Source: an uncultured Lachnospiraceae bacterium (GTDB lineage Bacteria > Bacillota > Clostridia > Lachnospirales > Lachnospiraceae). Taken from it: a DNA stretch of 64,000 nucleotides. The stretch covers positions 1-64,000 of the forward strand of contig CALZBR010000011.1 of the NCBI GenBank assembly GCA_945621435.1. Reading direction: 5' to 3'. Shown one piece after another: positions 45,601 through 53,492 of this stretch; the first letter of the stretch is position 1; each line of letters starts with the position of its first letter. The position numbers were made by a program, and so were the translations under genes. The notes below the pieces were generated by a model. It saw only the letters and a list, made by a program, of their open reading frames with translations. It made no database searches and was not told the DNA's origin.

Positions 45601-46258
45601 TGTGGTATTCGCCGACGTGGATTTCGGAGAGTATGGCTCGGATGAGATTACCCTTCCTATTTTTGCTTTGTCTGATTCTCCCTGTGAGATTGAGTTCTGG
45701 CTTGGGAAGGCAGGGGAGAAGGACAGCAGGCTGCTGGATACCCTGGTTTATCAGAAAACGCCCATCTGGAATGTGTATCAGGAGGAGACCTATCAGCTGC
45801 CGGAGCGCCTAAAGGGCATGGTGACCTTCAGCCTGATTTTGAAGGAGAAGATTCATGTCAAGGGTTTCCTGTTTACCAGACAGGAAAAGGCCTTTGAAAC
45901 TCTGTATGGAGGAGAGGCAGACAGAATCTACGGTGACAGCTTCCGTCGGGATGGCAGGGTGATTCGTGAGATTGGAAACAATGTTACCGTTGCGTACGAG
46001 AATATGGATTTTGGACAGAAGGGTGCTGACACGGTTACCATCTGCGGTAAGACGCCGCTGGCGGCCAACACCATTCACATCCTCTTTACGGACAAGGATG
46101 GAAACAAGGAAAACCGTATTCTGGAATTCAAGGGAACGGGAAGCACAGAGTGCAGTGCACAGAGCTTTTCCATTGATAAAATATCCGGCAGCGGAAAAAT
46201 CGAGCTGGTATTCCTGCCGGGCTGCAGATTTGATCTGGAGTCTGTAAGGTTTTCCTGA
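42686..46258 (+). CDS. GH2 family glycosidase (beta-galactosidase-like), multidomain
   Basis: 1190 aa. The sugar-binding N-terminal domain contains PHDWLIYD, GCGWYKKEF, FDGVYMDSTVFVNG and NSRWYSGAGIYR. The GH2 barrel contains GVCEHHDLG, IRTSHNMPAPE, acid/base Glu near 419 (LLWSIGNEIYD) and nucleophile Glu near 498 (MYGSETAS). After about residue 660 come DUF4982/Ig-like domains and at least two beta-sandwich modules. No signal peptide is seen, so it is probably cytoplasmic. GGGAGGG RBS. A weak promoter (ATGACA, 17 bp, TAGAAT) lies at 42621-42649. Substrate could be beta-galactoside or another beta-glycoside. Confidence 0.88.
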   Translation: MKGNVIPFYGNWTFLRTELNTTIGELERQKTRFVPVELPHDWLIYDAKNLYRDGCGWYKKEFEISTGEIDDLGMKMNLEGTPQDDGRDGSRTVPKGLERIVARIGRGEKVILRFDGVYMDSTVFVNGKKIGDWKYGYSTFDMDITGALRQGKNEVIVEVRHQSPNSRWYSGAGIYRKVWLKVCPVVYLPLDGTYVTTKKCEGGFQLEAETEIAGKMDSDVGCLYRLWKDGELVADLGWQPVKDGKTTVQALIPNPLLWDVEDPQCYQLTVELCRRGRENVAIDSQEITLGFRTMEFTTDHGFFLNGRHVKVHGVCEHHDLGCLGAAFHVPAMERKIKMLKKMGVNAIRTSHNMPAPELMELADRMGILILSEAFDMWERSKTEYDYGRFFKEWCETDVRSWVRRDRNHPSLLLWSIGNEIYDTHADEHGQEITRRLLAAVEEHDPKRNARVTIGSNYMPWENAQKCADIVKMAGYNYGERCYEEHHSKYPDWIMYGSETASLVQSRGIYHFPLKQPVLSDEDEQCSSLGNSATSWGARSWEKCITDDRDPEYIWGQFIWTGFDYIGEPTPYHTKNSYFGQIDTAGFPKDSYYVFRAEWTDVKKAPMVHLFPYWDFNPGQIIDVNACTNAPVVELFLNGVSRGKQTIDHEHGLSLVAHWQVPYEPGTITAVAYDEEGRELARDSHTSFGDSKKLVLVTDKRVLKADGGDMCFVEISTVDEQGNPVENAADYVKVELTGPGRILGMDNGDSTDYDDYKTTVRKLFSGRLLAVVGSTGETGEIRLTVSGRNLESASLSIEVVAAAESGESPVILQRYLEDCRKLKKADFPTRIPVRKLEIHTLDGQKFTPEKKEIIVEAMLYPQDTTDRTLVWKAVTAAGIDANYARIEPVEDTQGRNLAKVTALGDGEIFVRCLAKNEEKTVLISHLEFRAEGLGQACINPYEFVSAGLFTEAIGEIGNGNEKGIATAREGDSGVVFADVDFGEYGSDEITLPIFALSDSPCEIEFWLGKAGEKDSRLLDTLVYQKTPIWNVYQEETYQLPERLKGMVTFSLILKEKIHVKGFLFTRQEKAFETLYGGEADRIYGDSFRRDGRVIREIGNNVTVAYENMDFGQKGADTVTICGKTPLAANTIHILFTDKDGNKENRILEFKGTGSTECSAQSFSIDKISGSGKIELVFLPGCRFDLESVRFS

Positions 46259-46294
46259 AATGCATTGTTAAAATGATACAAGGTATGCTACAAT

Positions 46295-46335
46295 AAGCCT
46301 TAGCAGTGGGACAGGGTCCTGCTGTCTAAGGCTTT
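46295..46335 (+). other. hairpin between the GH2 gene and the mraY-like gene
   Basis: AAGCCTTAG/CTAAGGCTT with inner CAG/CTG and GGAC/GTCC pairs, followed by TTGATT. It could be the GH2 terminator with a weak U tract, or a leader hairpin of the next gene; a possible promoter (TTGTTA, 18 bp, TACAAT) lies at 46265-46294. Confidence 0.45.
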
Positions 46336-46353
46336 GATTGGAGAAGTAAAAAT

Positions 46354-47316
46354 ATGTTACATTTATGGTTGTCTGATACTTATGATTCCCTGCTGGCATT
46401 GGCAGGCATTATTTTTGCCTTTGGCACAACTCTGTTTTTTACAGGTAAGCTACAGGGGGTGCTGCCCAAGGACGGGGGAAGGGAATTCGCCCACGATGGG
46501 AAGCTTTCCGCAGGAAAACCCAGAGGGGCAGGAATAATCTTTGTGCTTTGTTATGTGGCGGCAGCGTTGCTTTTCGTACCGCCGTATGCAGAGATTATAA
46601 TTTATCTGATCCTTACGGTAATCTGTATGATGACGGGTTATATGGATGATGCCTCCAAGAATCCCTGGGGAGAATACAAAAAGGGATTTCTTGATTTGTG
46701 TGTGGCGGCTCTGGTCGCCATGACCTATCTGAAATACAATCCTAATACCATTGAACTGGCGCTGTTTCATGTGGAGATTACCATCCCCAAGGTGGTGTTC
46801 GCCATTCTGATTGTGATTCTGGTATGGACCTCTGTGAATGTGACGAACTGTGCGGATGGTGTGGATGGATTGTCCGGAACCCTTACCATCATCACGATTA
46901 TGACGATCTATATGATTGACAGAGTGTCGGGAAAGGAGGATGGTTCCTATCTGATTCTCCTGTTTGCAGTGTGTATTCTGGGGTATCTCTGGTTCAATGC
47001 AACTCCCAGCAAGCTGATGATGGGAGATGCAGGCTCCAGGTCTATGGGGCTCTTTATCAGCATTATGATTTTGAAATCCGGCTATCCGGTGCTGTATATT
47101 CCTGTCGCCTTTGTACTGCTGTTGGATGGCGGACTGGGACTGATTAAGGTGGCGCTGTTACGTTTTCTGAAGATTCGTATTCTGACCAAGGTGAGAACCC
47201 CTCTGCATGACCATGTGCGTAAGATCTGGGGCTGGTCCAATACCCAGACGGTATTTCGCTTTGCCATTATTCAGATAATTCTGGCAGTAGCCGTAGTCTA
47301 CGGAATGCAGGTGTAA
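46354..47316 (+). CDS. MraY-like phospho-sugar transferase (glycosyltransferase family 4)
   Basis: 320 aa, about ten membrane helices. Family motifs are GYMDDASKN (Asp pair near 98), NVTNCADGVDGLSG (near 165), KLMMGDAGSRSMG (near 224) and TPLHDHVRK with GWSNTQTVF (near 282). MraY moves phospho-MurNAc-pentapeptide to undecaprenyl phosphate at the cytoplasmic face. Here the gene stands outside any cell-wall cluster, and the HHH motif reads HDH and GDTGS reads GDAGS, so it may be a second MraY or a related transferase. Confidence 0.8.
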   Translation: MLHLWLSDTYDSLLALAGIIFAFGTTLFFTGKLQGVLPKDGGREFAHDGKLSAGKPRGAGIIFVLCYVAAALLFVPPYAEIIIYLILTVICMMTGYMDDASKNPWGEYKKGFLDLCVAALVAMTYLKYNPNTIELALFHVEITIPKVVFAILIVILVWTSVNVTNCADGVDGLSGTLTIITIMTIYMIDRVSGKEDGSYLILLFAVCILGYLWFNATPSKLMMGDAGSRSMGLFISIMILKSGYPVLYIPVAFVLLLDGGLGLIKVALLRFLKIRILTKVRTPLHDHVRKIWGWSNTQTVFRFAIIQIILAVAVVYGMQV

Positions 47317-47401
47317 GGAATGGAAGGTGTGGATGCAGCTGCAGGGTATCCGACGTGCAGGCGTAGGGAATAACAGTGAAATGGGATGGAGGAAGATTAA
47401 A

Positions 47402-47905
47402 ATGTATGATGAACTGACACCCGGCGATATCAAAAAGATGGAAGAAGAGATAGAGTACCGCAAGCTGGTAGTGCGGCCCAAGGCTCTGGAGGATGTGAAG
47501 GAAGCCAGGGCGCATGGCGACCTGAGTGAGAATTTCGAGTATCATGCAGCAAAAAAGTTCAAGAATCAGAATGAGAGCCGTATCCGTTATCTGGAGAGGA
47601 TGATTAAGACTGCAAAGGTGATTTCCGACGAGTCCGCAGAGGATGAGGTGGGGATCAACAACAGTGTCACCGTGGAATTTCTGGATGACGCTTCAGTGGA
47701 AACCTACAAAATCGTGACAACCGTGCGTGGTAATTCCCTGGAGAATCTCATCAGCAATGAAAGCCCTCTGGGCAAGGCTCTGCTTGGGAAAAAGGTAGGA
47801 CAGACTGCTCATGTACAGGTCAATGAGACCGTCGGTTATGATGTAAAGATCACCGGACTGGACAAGACTGCGGATGAAGGCGATGATAAGATAAGGAGTT
47901 TTTAA
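47402..47905 (+). CDS. greA: GreA/GreB transcript cleavage factor
   Basis: 167 aa. The N-terminal coiled coil carries the catalytic acidic tip (ARAHGDLSENFEYHAAKK), followed by the C-terminal FKBP-like domain (NNSVTVEFLDD, SPLGKALLGKKVGQTAHVQV). It rescues backtracked RNA polymerase by stimulating RNA cleavage. ATG 47402 with AGGAAG. The HAD-CPBP gene follows with no gap. Confidence 0.93.
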   Translation: MYDELTPGDIKKMEEEIEYRKLVVRPKALEDVKEARAHGDLSENFEYHAAKKFKNQNESRIRYLERMIKTAKVISDESAEDEVGINNSVTVEFLDDASVETYKIVTTVRGNSLENLISNESPLGKALLGKKVGQTAHVQVNETVGYDVKITGLDKTADEGDDKIRSF

Positions 47906-49408
47906 ATGAAAAAGTATCTGCTCTTTGATCTGGATGGAACCCTGACGGATCCCAAGGTGGGCATCTGTACCTGTGTACAGTATGCGCTGAAGGCTATGGG
48001 GATTGATGAGCCTGATTTGGACAAGCTGGAGCCCTTTATCGGACCACCGCTGAAGGACAGCTTTATGAATTTCTATCATATGAGCGAGGAACAGGCGGAG
48101 GCAGCCATTGCAAAATACCGTGAGCGATTTGCGGATATTGGGATATTTGAAAATAAAGTGTATGATGGCATCCCGGAAATGCTGAAGGATCTGCAGGCAA
48201 ACGGAATGGAGCTGGCGGTTGCTTCCAGCAAGCCTGAGGTCTTTGTGGAGCGGATTTTGGAGCATTTTGGGATACGAAAGTATTTTAAGGCCGTGGTGGG
48301 AAGTGAACTGGACGGAACCAGAGTCAACAAGGATGAAGTGATCGAGGAGGCCTTAAGGAGACTGTTTGACGGCAAGCCGGCGCAGAAAGAGCTGATGTAT
48401 ATGATTGGGGACCGTTGCTTTGATGTAAAGGGGGCGAGAACACACGGAATCGAGAGTGTAGGTGTTACCTACGGCTATGGAAGCATGGAGGAGATGCGGG
48501 AGGCAAAGGCAGATTATATCGTCCGTACCGTGGCAGAGCTCCATAGTTTTCTCCTGCGTGGGAAGCAGGATCCCCCTAAGAGACTGGATCTGCGGAGTGT
48601 AGGTCAGGTGGTGTTTCCCTTTCTGATGTTTCTGGCGGCAAGGGGGTTTATGATTGCCCTGGCAATACAGTTTGCATTGATGCTGGGAGGCAAAATCGGA
48701 AGTACGGATCTGCTGACTTATGATGCTGGCGGCAATATATCCGGATTTACAGGCAGTGCCTCTGTGGTAGTACAAATACTCGGGTTTATTTCGGGAACAG
48801 CTGTTATTTTAAAGGCTGCAAGAAGGAAAATCCGACAGACGGCAGAGAATGACAGATTACTGCATTTGAAGCCGGAACCCGGAAAGAATTATGTGTTTCT
48901 GGGGCTTGCAGTGCTGGGCTCCATGTTCGGTTTGAATCTGTTACTGATCTTGTCAGGAATCATAGAGAGATCCACGGAATACCGGTCTGTCCAAGAGGGA
49001 CAGGCAGCCGTTGCTTTTCTTCCGGGATTGCTCCTCTATTCTTTGGTGGCACCATTAGCGGAAGAATTGCTTTTTAGGGGAATTATTTACAATAGCTTGA
49101 AAAGGTGTATGAGGGCTTGGGCAGCAATGCTGACTGCAGCCCTTCTTTTCGGTATCTATCACGGAAATTCCGTTCAGATGATTTATGGTTTTCTCATGGG
49201 CTGTCTGTTTATTTACGGATATGAATATTTTGGGGATTTTAGGGTTCCGCTGGTAATGCATGGCTTTGTGAATATGCTTACTTTCTGCCTGGGGCAGGTA
49301 AATCTTCCGGGGGAGAGATTTGTGAACTGGCCGGTGTGCCTTGTGTCGTTGGCTGTGGGAGTACTCGGAGTGGCGCTTCTTGCGGGACAGAAGAGGGTAC
49401 TGACGTGA
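47906..49408 (+). CDS. HAD phosphatase fused to CPBP membrane protease domain
   Basis: 500 aa. Residues 1-215 form a phosphoglycolate-phosphatase-like HAD domain (LLFDLDGTLTDPK, VASSKPEVF, MIGDRCFDVKGA). Residues from about 225 form a polytopic membrane domain with the CPBP/Abi protease motifs EELLFRG (near 386), FGIYHGN and the third motif HGFVNM. The ATG follows the greA stop directly, with AAGGAG inside greA. The two domains are in one uninterrupted frame. CPBP proteases process membrane or prenylated proteins; a link to the phosphatase is unknown. Confidence 0.87.
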   Translation: MKKYLLFDLDGTLTDPKVGICTCVQYALKAMGIDEPDLDKLEPFIGPPLKDSFMNFYHMSEEQAEAAIAKYRERFADIGIFENKVYDGIPEMLKDLQANGMELAVASSKPEVFVERILEHFGIRKYFKAVVGSELDGTRVNKDEVIEEALRRLFDGKPAQKELMYMIGDRCFDVKGARTHGIESVGVTYGYGSMEEMREAKADYIVRTVAELHSFLLRGKQDPPKRLDLRSVGQVVFPFLMFLAARGFMIALAIQFALMLGGKIGSTDLLTYDAGGNISGFTGSASVVVQILGFISGTAVILKAARRKIRQTAENDRLLHLKPEPGKNYVFLGLAVLGSMFGLNLLLILSGIIERSTEYRSVQEGQAAVAFLPGLLLYSLVAPLAEELLFRGIIYNSLKRCMRAWAAMLTAALLFGIYHGNSVQMIYGFLMGCLFIYGYEYFGDFRVPLVMHGFVNMLTFCLGQVNLPGERFVNWPVCLVSLAVGVLGVALLAGQKRVLT

Positions 49409-49531
49409 GGCTGTCTGTTTTGGGGCGGAGACAAGAAATGTAAGATATAAAATGTAAGTTGCAGAATGCAAGATACAGAATTGTGCTGAGAGTCAGAGAG
49501 TGTGGTATGGAAGGATACCGGAGGAGTTGGA

Positions 49532-50671
49532 ATGGCAGAGAAGAAACGAATGGTAAATCTTGAGCTGTTGCGATGTGTGGCGATGATGATGGTAGTGGTG
49601 CTGCATTTCCTGGGAAAAGGCGGCCTGCTGACCGGAGGGGACAGGAGCCTTTCTGAGGGAGCCGTGGCACTGGATGTCACGGGATATACGGCATGGCTGC
49701 TGGAATCCCTGTGTATTGTGGCTGTTAACGTCTATATGTTGATCAGCGGATATTTTCTATGTACCGGTAGCTTTAAGCTCAGCAGGCTCCTGCAGCTCTG
49801 GCTGCAGCTGGAGGTATATTCCGTGGGGATTGGGGTCATGGCAGCAGCCCTGGGAATCGTAGAAGAGACTGCAGTGGATACGCATTATTATCTTTCGTTG
49901 TTATTCCCTGTATCCATGGGGCATTATTGGTTCATGACTGCTTATGTTTTTCTCTATCTGCTGTTGCCGTTTGTGGGCATGGCAGTGAGAAAAATGAGCA
50001 AAGAACAAATGAAAGCAACTGTTATTATATTATTGGCAGTGTTCTGTATCCTGAAGAGTGTTGTGCCTTTTCGCTTGGAGCAGGACATGAAGGGATATGA
50101 CTGTATCTGGTATCTGTGTGTGTTTGTCATTGCAGCTTATGTGAGAAGATTCGGACTGCCGGTGATACAAAAGAAATGGACTTGTCTCTGTATTTATCTG
50201 GCAGCCAGCCTTCTTGCTTTTGCAGAGGTTATGGTGTTACATGGGATTAACCTTAAGACGGGAAGCCTGAGCTGGATCGTAAATGTCAGTATGGAGTATA
50301 ATCATATCCTTCCCTTGCTGGGAGCCCTTGGACTATTCGGTTTTTTCCTGAATCTTCGTGTTTCTGATAGAGTATCACCTGTTATTAATATTGTGGCTGC
50401 CTGTACTCTTGGGGTTTACCTGTTACATGAGAATCTTGGGCTGCGCTATAGCTGGCAGAATTGGCTTGGCGCTGACAAAGTCAGTGGCGTGGGGAGCCTG
50501 CTGCTGTGGACGGTGGTAGCGGTGGTCACGGTTTTTGTGTGCGGTGTTCTGATAGAGCTGGTACGGAGCCGGATATTTGGATTGCTCCATAAGATGTTGA
50601 AAAAAATCGGATGTTTCAAAAAAATGTTTGAGATGATAGAAAAGGCAGATGGGATATTTAAAGAGGTATAG
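49532..50671 (+). CDS. acyltransferase 3 family membrane protein
   Basis: 379 aa, about ten membrane helices. The N-terminal VNLELLRCVAMMMVVVLHF carries the arginine and histidine typical of acyltransferase 3 (OafA/WecH-like) enzymes; LISGYFLC and HYWFMTAYVFLYLLLP are further family marks. It likely O-acetylates a cell-surface glycan. ATG 49532 with GGAGGAG. Cytoplasmic C-terminal tail is Lys-rich. Confidence 0.85.
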   Translation: MAEKKRMVNLELLRCVAMMMVVVLHFLGKGGLLTGGDRSLSEGAVALDVTGYTAWLLESLCIVAVNVYMLISGYFLCTGSFKLSRLLQLWLQLEVYSVGIGVMAAALGIVEETAVDTHYYLSLLFPVSMGHYWFMTAYVFLYLLLPFVGMAVRKMSKEQMKATVIILLAVFCILKSVVPFRLEQDMKGYDCIWYLCVFVIAAYVRRFGLPVIQKKWTCLCIYLAASLLAFAEVMVLHGINLKTGSLSWIVNVSMEYNHILPLLGALGLFGFFLNLRVSDRVSPVINIVAACTLGVYLLHENLGLRYSWQNWLGADKVSGVGSLLLWTVVAVVTVFVCGVLIELVRSRIFGLLHKMLKKIGCFKKMFEMIEKADGIFKEV

Positions 50672-50738
50672 CAGGGCGGGGACGATATTATGTAATCATA
50701 TGTATGCCCGGATAGTCGACCGGTAAGTACAAGTAAAG

Positions 50739-50774
50739 AAGGTCTGCAGCTTATAAAAGCTGCAGACCTTTTTC
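50739..50774. terminator. bidirectional terminator between acyltransferase and asnA
   Basis: Perfect 14-bp stem AAGGTCTGCAGCTT/AAGCTGCAGACCTT with a 4-base loop, followed by TTTCTT on the plus strand. The last codons and stop of asnA lie within it on the minus strand. Confidence 0.85.
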
Positions 50775-51761
50775 TTCGGCCATTTTCATTACTTCCTCAG
50801 GCCAGAGGGAACATTGTACTTCGCCAATGTGTGCTTTTCTCAGGAAGAACATACAGATCCTGGACTGACCGATACCGCCGCCGATGGTGTAGGGCAGCTC
50901 GCCATTCAGAATGGCCTTGTGGAAAGGCAGTTCGGCACGTTCGGTACAGCCTGCTTTTTCCAGCTGTTCCTTCATTGCCTTTTCATCTACACGGATTCCC
51001 ATACTGGAAAGCTCCAGGGCAATGTCCAGAACAGGGTAATAAACGATGATATCGGCATTTAAAGCCCAGTCATCATAGTCGGGAGCTCTGCCGTCGTGAG
51101 GCTCGCCGTTTTCAAGAAGATCACCGATCTTCATGATACATACCGCACCCTTGGCCTTTGCTATATAGTATTCTCTTTCCTTCGGTGTGTAGTCCGGGAA
51201 CATGTCTGCCAGCTCCTGAGTGGTGATGAAGAAAATCTCCTCGGGAAGGATTTCGGTTATGTAATCATAATGAATGGACATATATTTTTCTGTTTTACGG
51301 AGTACCTTATATACATTGTTGACAGTACTTTTGAGGGTATCCAGGGTGCGCTCTTCACGGGTGATGATCTTTTCCCAGTCCCACTGGTCAACGTATACGG
51401 AATGGATATTGTCGGTCTCCTCATCACGGCGAATGGCGCTCATGTCGGTGTAAAGACCTTCTCCTGCGGAAAAACCGTATTTCTTGAGCGCATAGCGTTT
51501 CCATTTTGCGAGAGATTGTACAATCTCTCCTTCTCTGGCGTTCTGGTATTTGATATCAAAGGTTACGGGACGTTCGATTCCGTTCAGATTATCGTTTAAT
51601 CCGGACTCGGGATCCACGAAAAGCGGAGCCGATACACGCAACAGATGTAAGCGCTCTGCAAGCAGGGTCTGAAAGAAGTCCTTTACCTTTTTGATGGCAA
51701 TCTGTGTGTCGTAGAGATTCAGCTCAGATTTGTAATTTGTCGGTATGGTATGTTTTGACAT
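50751..51761 (-). CDS. asnA: aspartate-ammonia ligase (AsnA)
   Basis: 336 aa, class II aminoacyl-tRNA-synthetase-like fold. It has LLRVSAPLFVDPESGLNDNL, KWKRYALKKYGF, YTDMSAIRRDE, HSVYVDQWDWEK and the C-terminal GGGIGQSRICMFFL. It makes asparagine from aspartate, ammonia and ATP. ATG 51761 with GAGGAAG upstream. Single gene; no T-box leader is visible in the 90 bases upstream. Confidence 0.96.
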   Translation of the reverse strand: MSKHTIPTNYKSELNLYDTQIAIKKVKDFFQTLLAERLHLLRVSAPLFVDPESGLNDNLNGIERPVTFDIKYQNAREGEIVQSLAKWKRYALKKYGFSAGEGLYTDMSAIRRDEETDNIHSVYVDQWDWEKIITREERTLDTLKSTVNNVYKVLRKTEKYMSIHYDYITEILPEEIFFITTQELADMFPDYTPKEREYYIAKAKGAVCIMKIGDLLENGEPHDGRAPDYDDWALNADIIVYYPVLDIALELSSMGIRVDEKAMKEQLEKAGCTERAELPFHKAILNGELPYTIGGGIGQSRICMFFLRKAHIGEVQCSLWPEEVMKMAEEKGLQLL

Positions 51762-51858
51762 ATGCTTCCTCGTTTCTTTACCATATTTATAGAAAATTCC
51801 ACTTATTATTTAACCGCTTTTTGAAGAATTTTGCAAGATAATTTTTTGAAATCTACAC

Positions 51859-51887
51859 TTGAATAAATCGAATATATGTGCTAATAT
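51859..51887 (+). promoter_or_regulatory. candidate promoter for the radical SAM gene
   Basis: TTGAAT (51859-51864), 17-bp spacer, TAATAT (51882-51887), with an overlapping TATAAT at 51887. The predicted transcript would start just ahead of the 14-bp repeats. Confidence 0.5.
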
Positions 51888-51931
51888 ATAATCGAACAGA
51901 CGTTCTTCGACGATGGAGGGGTTAGTCGGAC

Positions 51932-52001
51932 GGATAATGTCTGGCGGATAATGTCTGGTGGATAATGTCTGGCGGATAATGTCTGGTGGATAATGTATGG
52001 C
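51932..52001 (+). repeat. five 14-bp tandem repeats forming overlapping mini-ORFs
   Basis: GGATAATGTCTGGY is repeated four times and followed by a variant (GGATAATGTATGGC). Each unit contains ATG; reading ATG-TCT-GGY-GGA-TAA gives a Met-Ser-Gly-Gly peptide whose stop overlaps the next ATG (TAATG). The fifth ATG, at 51993, is in frame with the radical SAM protein. Confidence 0.85.
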
Positions 52002-53372
52002 GGGAGGTTTACGGAAGCAATGGAGTATCTGGTGAATGGCAAAGAGATGTCTCTCATGGATAAACTAAATATACTGACAGATGCAGCCAAATATGACGTG
52101 GCATGTACTTCCAGCGGTGTAGAGCGGCAGGGTAACGGGAAAAGCATCGGCAATTGTGTTGCCTCCGGTATTTGTCACAGCTTTTCCGGTGACGGAAGAT
52201 GTATTTCCCTTTTAAAGATACTGATGACCAATGAGTGTATTTATGACTGTAAGTATTGCAGGAACCGTTGTTCCAATGACGTTCCCAGAGCCACCTTTAC
52301 CCCTGGGGAGATTTGTACTCTGACCATGGAGTTTTATCGAAGGAATTATATTGAGGGTCTGTTTTTGAGCTCCGGAATCATTCAGAATCCAACCATTACC
52401 ATGGAATTGATTTATCGAACTTTGTTTCTCTTGAGATCCCATTACGGATTTAACGGCTACATTCATGTAAAAGCCATTCCTGGAGCGGATCCCGAGATAA
52501 TCCGCAGAACGGGATTTCTTGCAGACAGGATGAGCGTGAATCTGGAGTTGCCGACGGCAGAAGGGTTACACAATCTTGCACCCAACAAACACAGGAAGAC
52601 GATTCTGTCGCCTATGAGACAGATTCAGAATGGTATTCAAGCCAATAAGTACGACCTGGCAGTGTATCGCAATGCACCTAAGTTTGTGGCCGGTGGTCAG
52701 TCTACACAGATGATTATCGGTGCCACACCGGAGAATGATTATCAGATCCTGAATGTTGCAGAGAGCCTGTATGACAAATTTGCATTGAAGAGAGTCTTCT
52801 ATTCTGCTTTTGTGAATGTGACCGGTGACAAAGCCTTACCTGTACTGCAGGGAGGACCACCGCTCCTCAGGGAACACAGGCTGTATCAGGCTGACTGGCT
52901 TTTGCGTTTTTATGGTTTTAAGGCGGCAGAGCTTTTGGATGAAAAACGGCCGTTCTTTAATGTGATGCTTGATCCGAAGGAGGATTGGGCAGTCAGGCAT
53001 TTGGAGTATTTCCCTGTGGAAGTCAACAAAGCACCCATGGAAGTCTTACTTCGGGTGCCCGGAATCGGCGTGACCAGCGCACGCAGGATTGTGGCAGCCA
53101 GACGCAGTGCAGTGCTTACGTTTGCGGATCTCAAGAAGCTCAGGGTAGTTCTGAAACGCGCGTTATTTTTTGTGACCTGTAGTGGTAAGATGATGTACCC
53201 GGTGAAATTAGACGAGGATTACATTATTCGAAACCTCACGGAAGAGAGAGAAAGGATTCAATTCGGAAGCGATGGTATGTCGTTCAGACAGATGTCACTG
53301 TTTGATGACGGAAGCTTTACAAGACCATTGCGGCAGACGGAGATATTACAGGCAGCGGTAGGAGAATTCTGA
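51993..53372 (+). CDS. putative DNA modification/repair radical SAM protein
   Basis: Up to 459 aa. Radical SAM cluster CIYDCKYCRNRC (CX3CX2C), followed by the conserved barrel and a C-terminal helix-hairpin-helix-like segment (LLRVPGIGVTSARRIVAARR) that suggests DNA binding. This matches the TIGR03916 family, always beside a TIGR03915 partner as here. The start could be 51993 (within the 14-bp repeats), 52020 (GGGAGG 12 bases upstream) or 52047. The reaction is unknown; the family is linked to DNA repair by context. Confidence 0.88.
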   Translation: MYGGRFTEAMEYLVNGKEMSLMDKLNILTDAAKYDVACTSSGVERQGNGKSIGNCVASGICHSFSGDGRCISLLKILMTNECIYDCKYCRNRCSNDVPRATFTPGEICTLTMEFYRRNYIEGLFLSSGIIQNPTITMELIYRTLFLLRSHYGFNGYIHVKAIPGADPEIIRRTGFLADRMSVNLELPTAEGLHNLAPNKHRKTILSPMRQIQNGIQANKYDLAVYRNAPKFVAGGQSTQMIIGATPENDYQILNVAESLYDKFALKRVFYSAFVNVTGDKALPVLQGGPPLLREHRLYQADWLLRFYGFKAAELLDEKRPFFNVMLDPKEDWAVRHLEYFPVEVNKAPMEVLLRVPGIGVTSARRIVAARRSAVLTFADLKKLRVVLKRALFFVTCSGKMMYPVKLDEDYIIRNLTEERERIQFGSDGMSFRQMSLFDDGSFTRPLRQTEILQAAVGEF

Positions 53373-53492
53373 AACTGCCGGGGAGTAGGAGCAGTGGGGC
53401 GTAAAGGGGATGCGGAATTGTCAATACATAGAATCGTCAATACAATGGGATACCTTATGCTATAGGCGGAAGCAATAACGGAGGAATGGGAT

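Noticed and set aside
51762-51900. T-box leader upstream of asnA
   Set aside because: No T-box consensus (TGGnACCGCG-type) or long leader with a terminator is visible.
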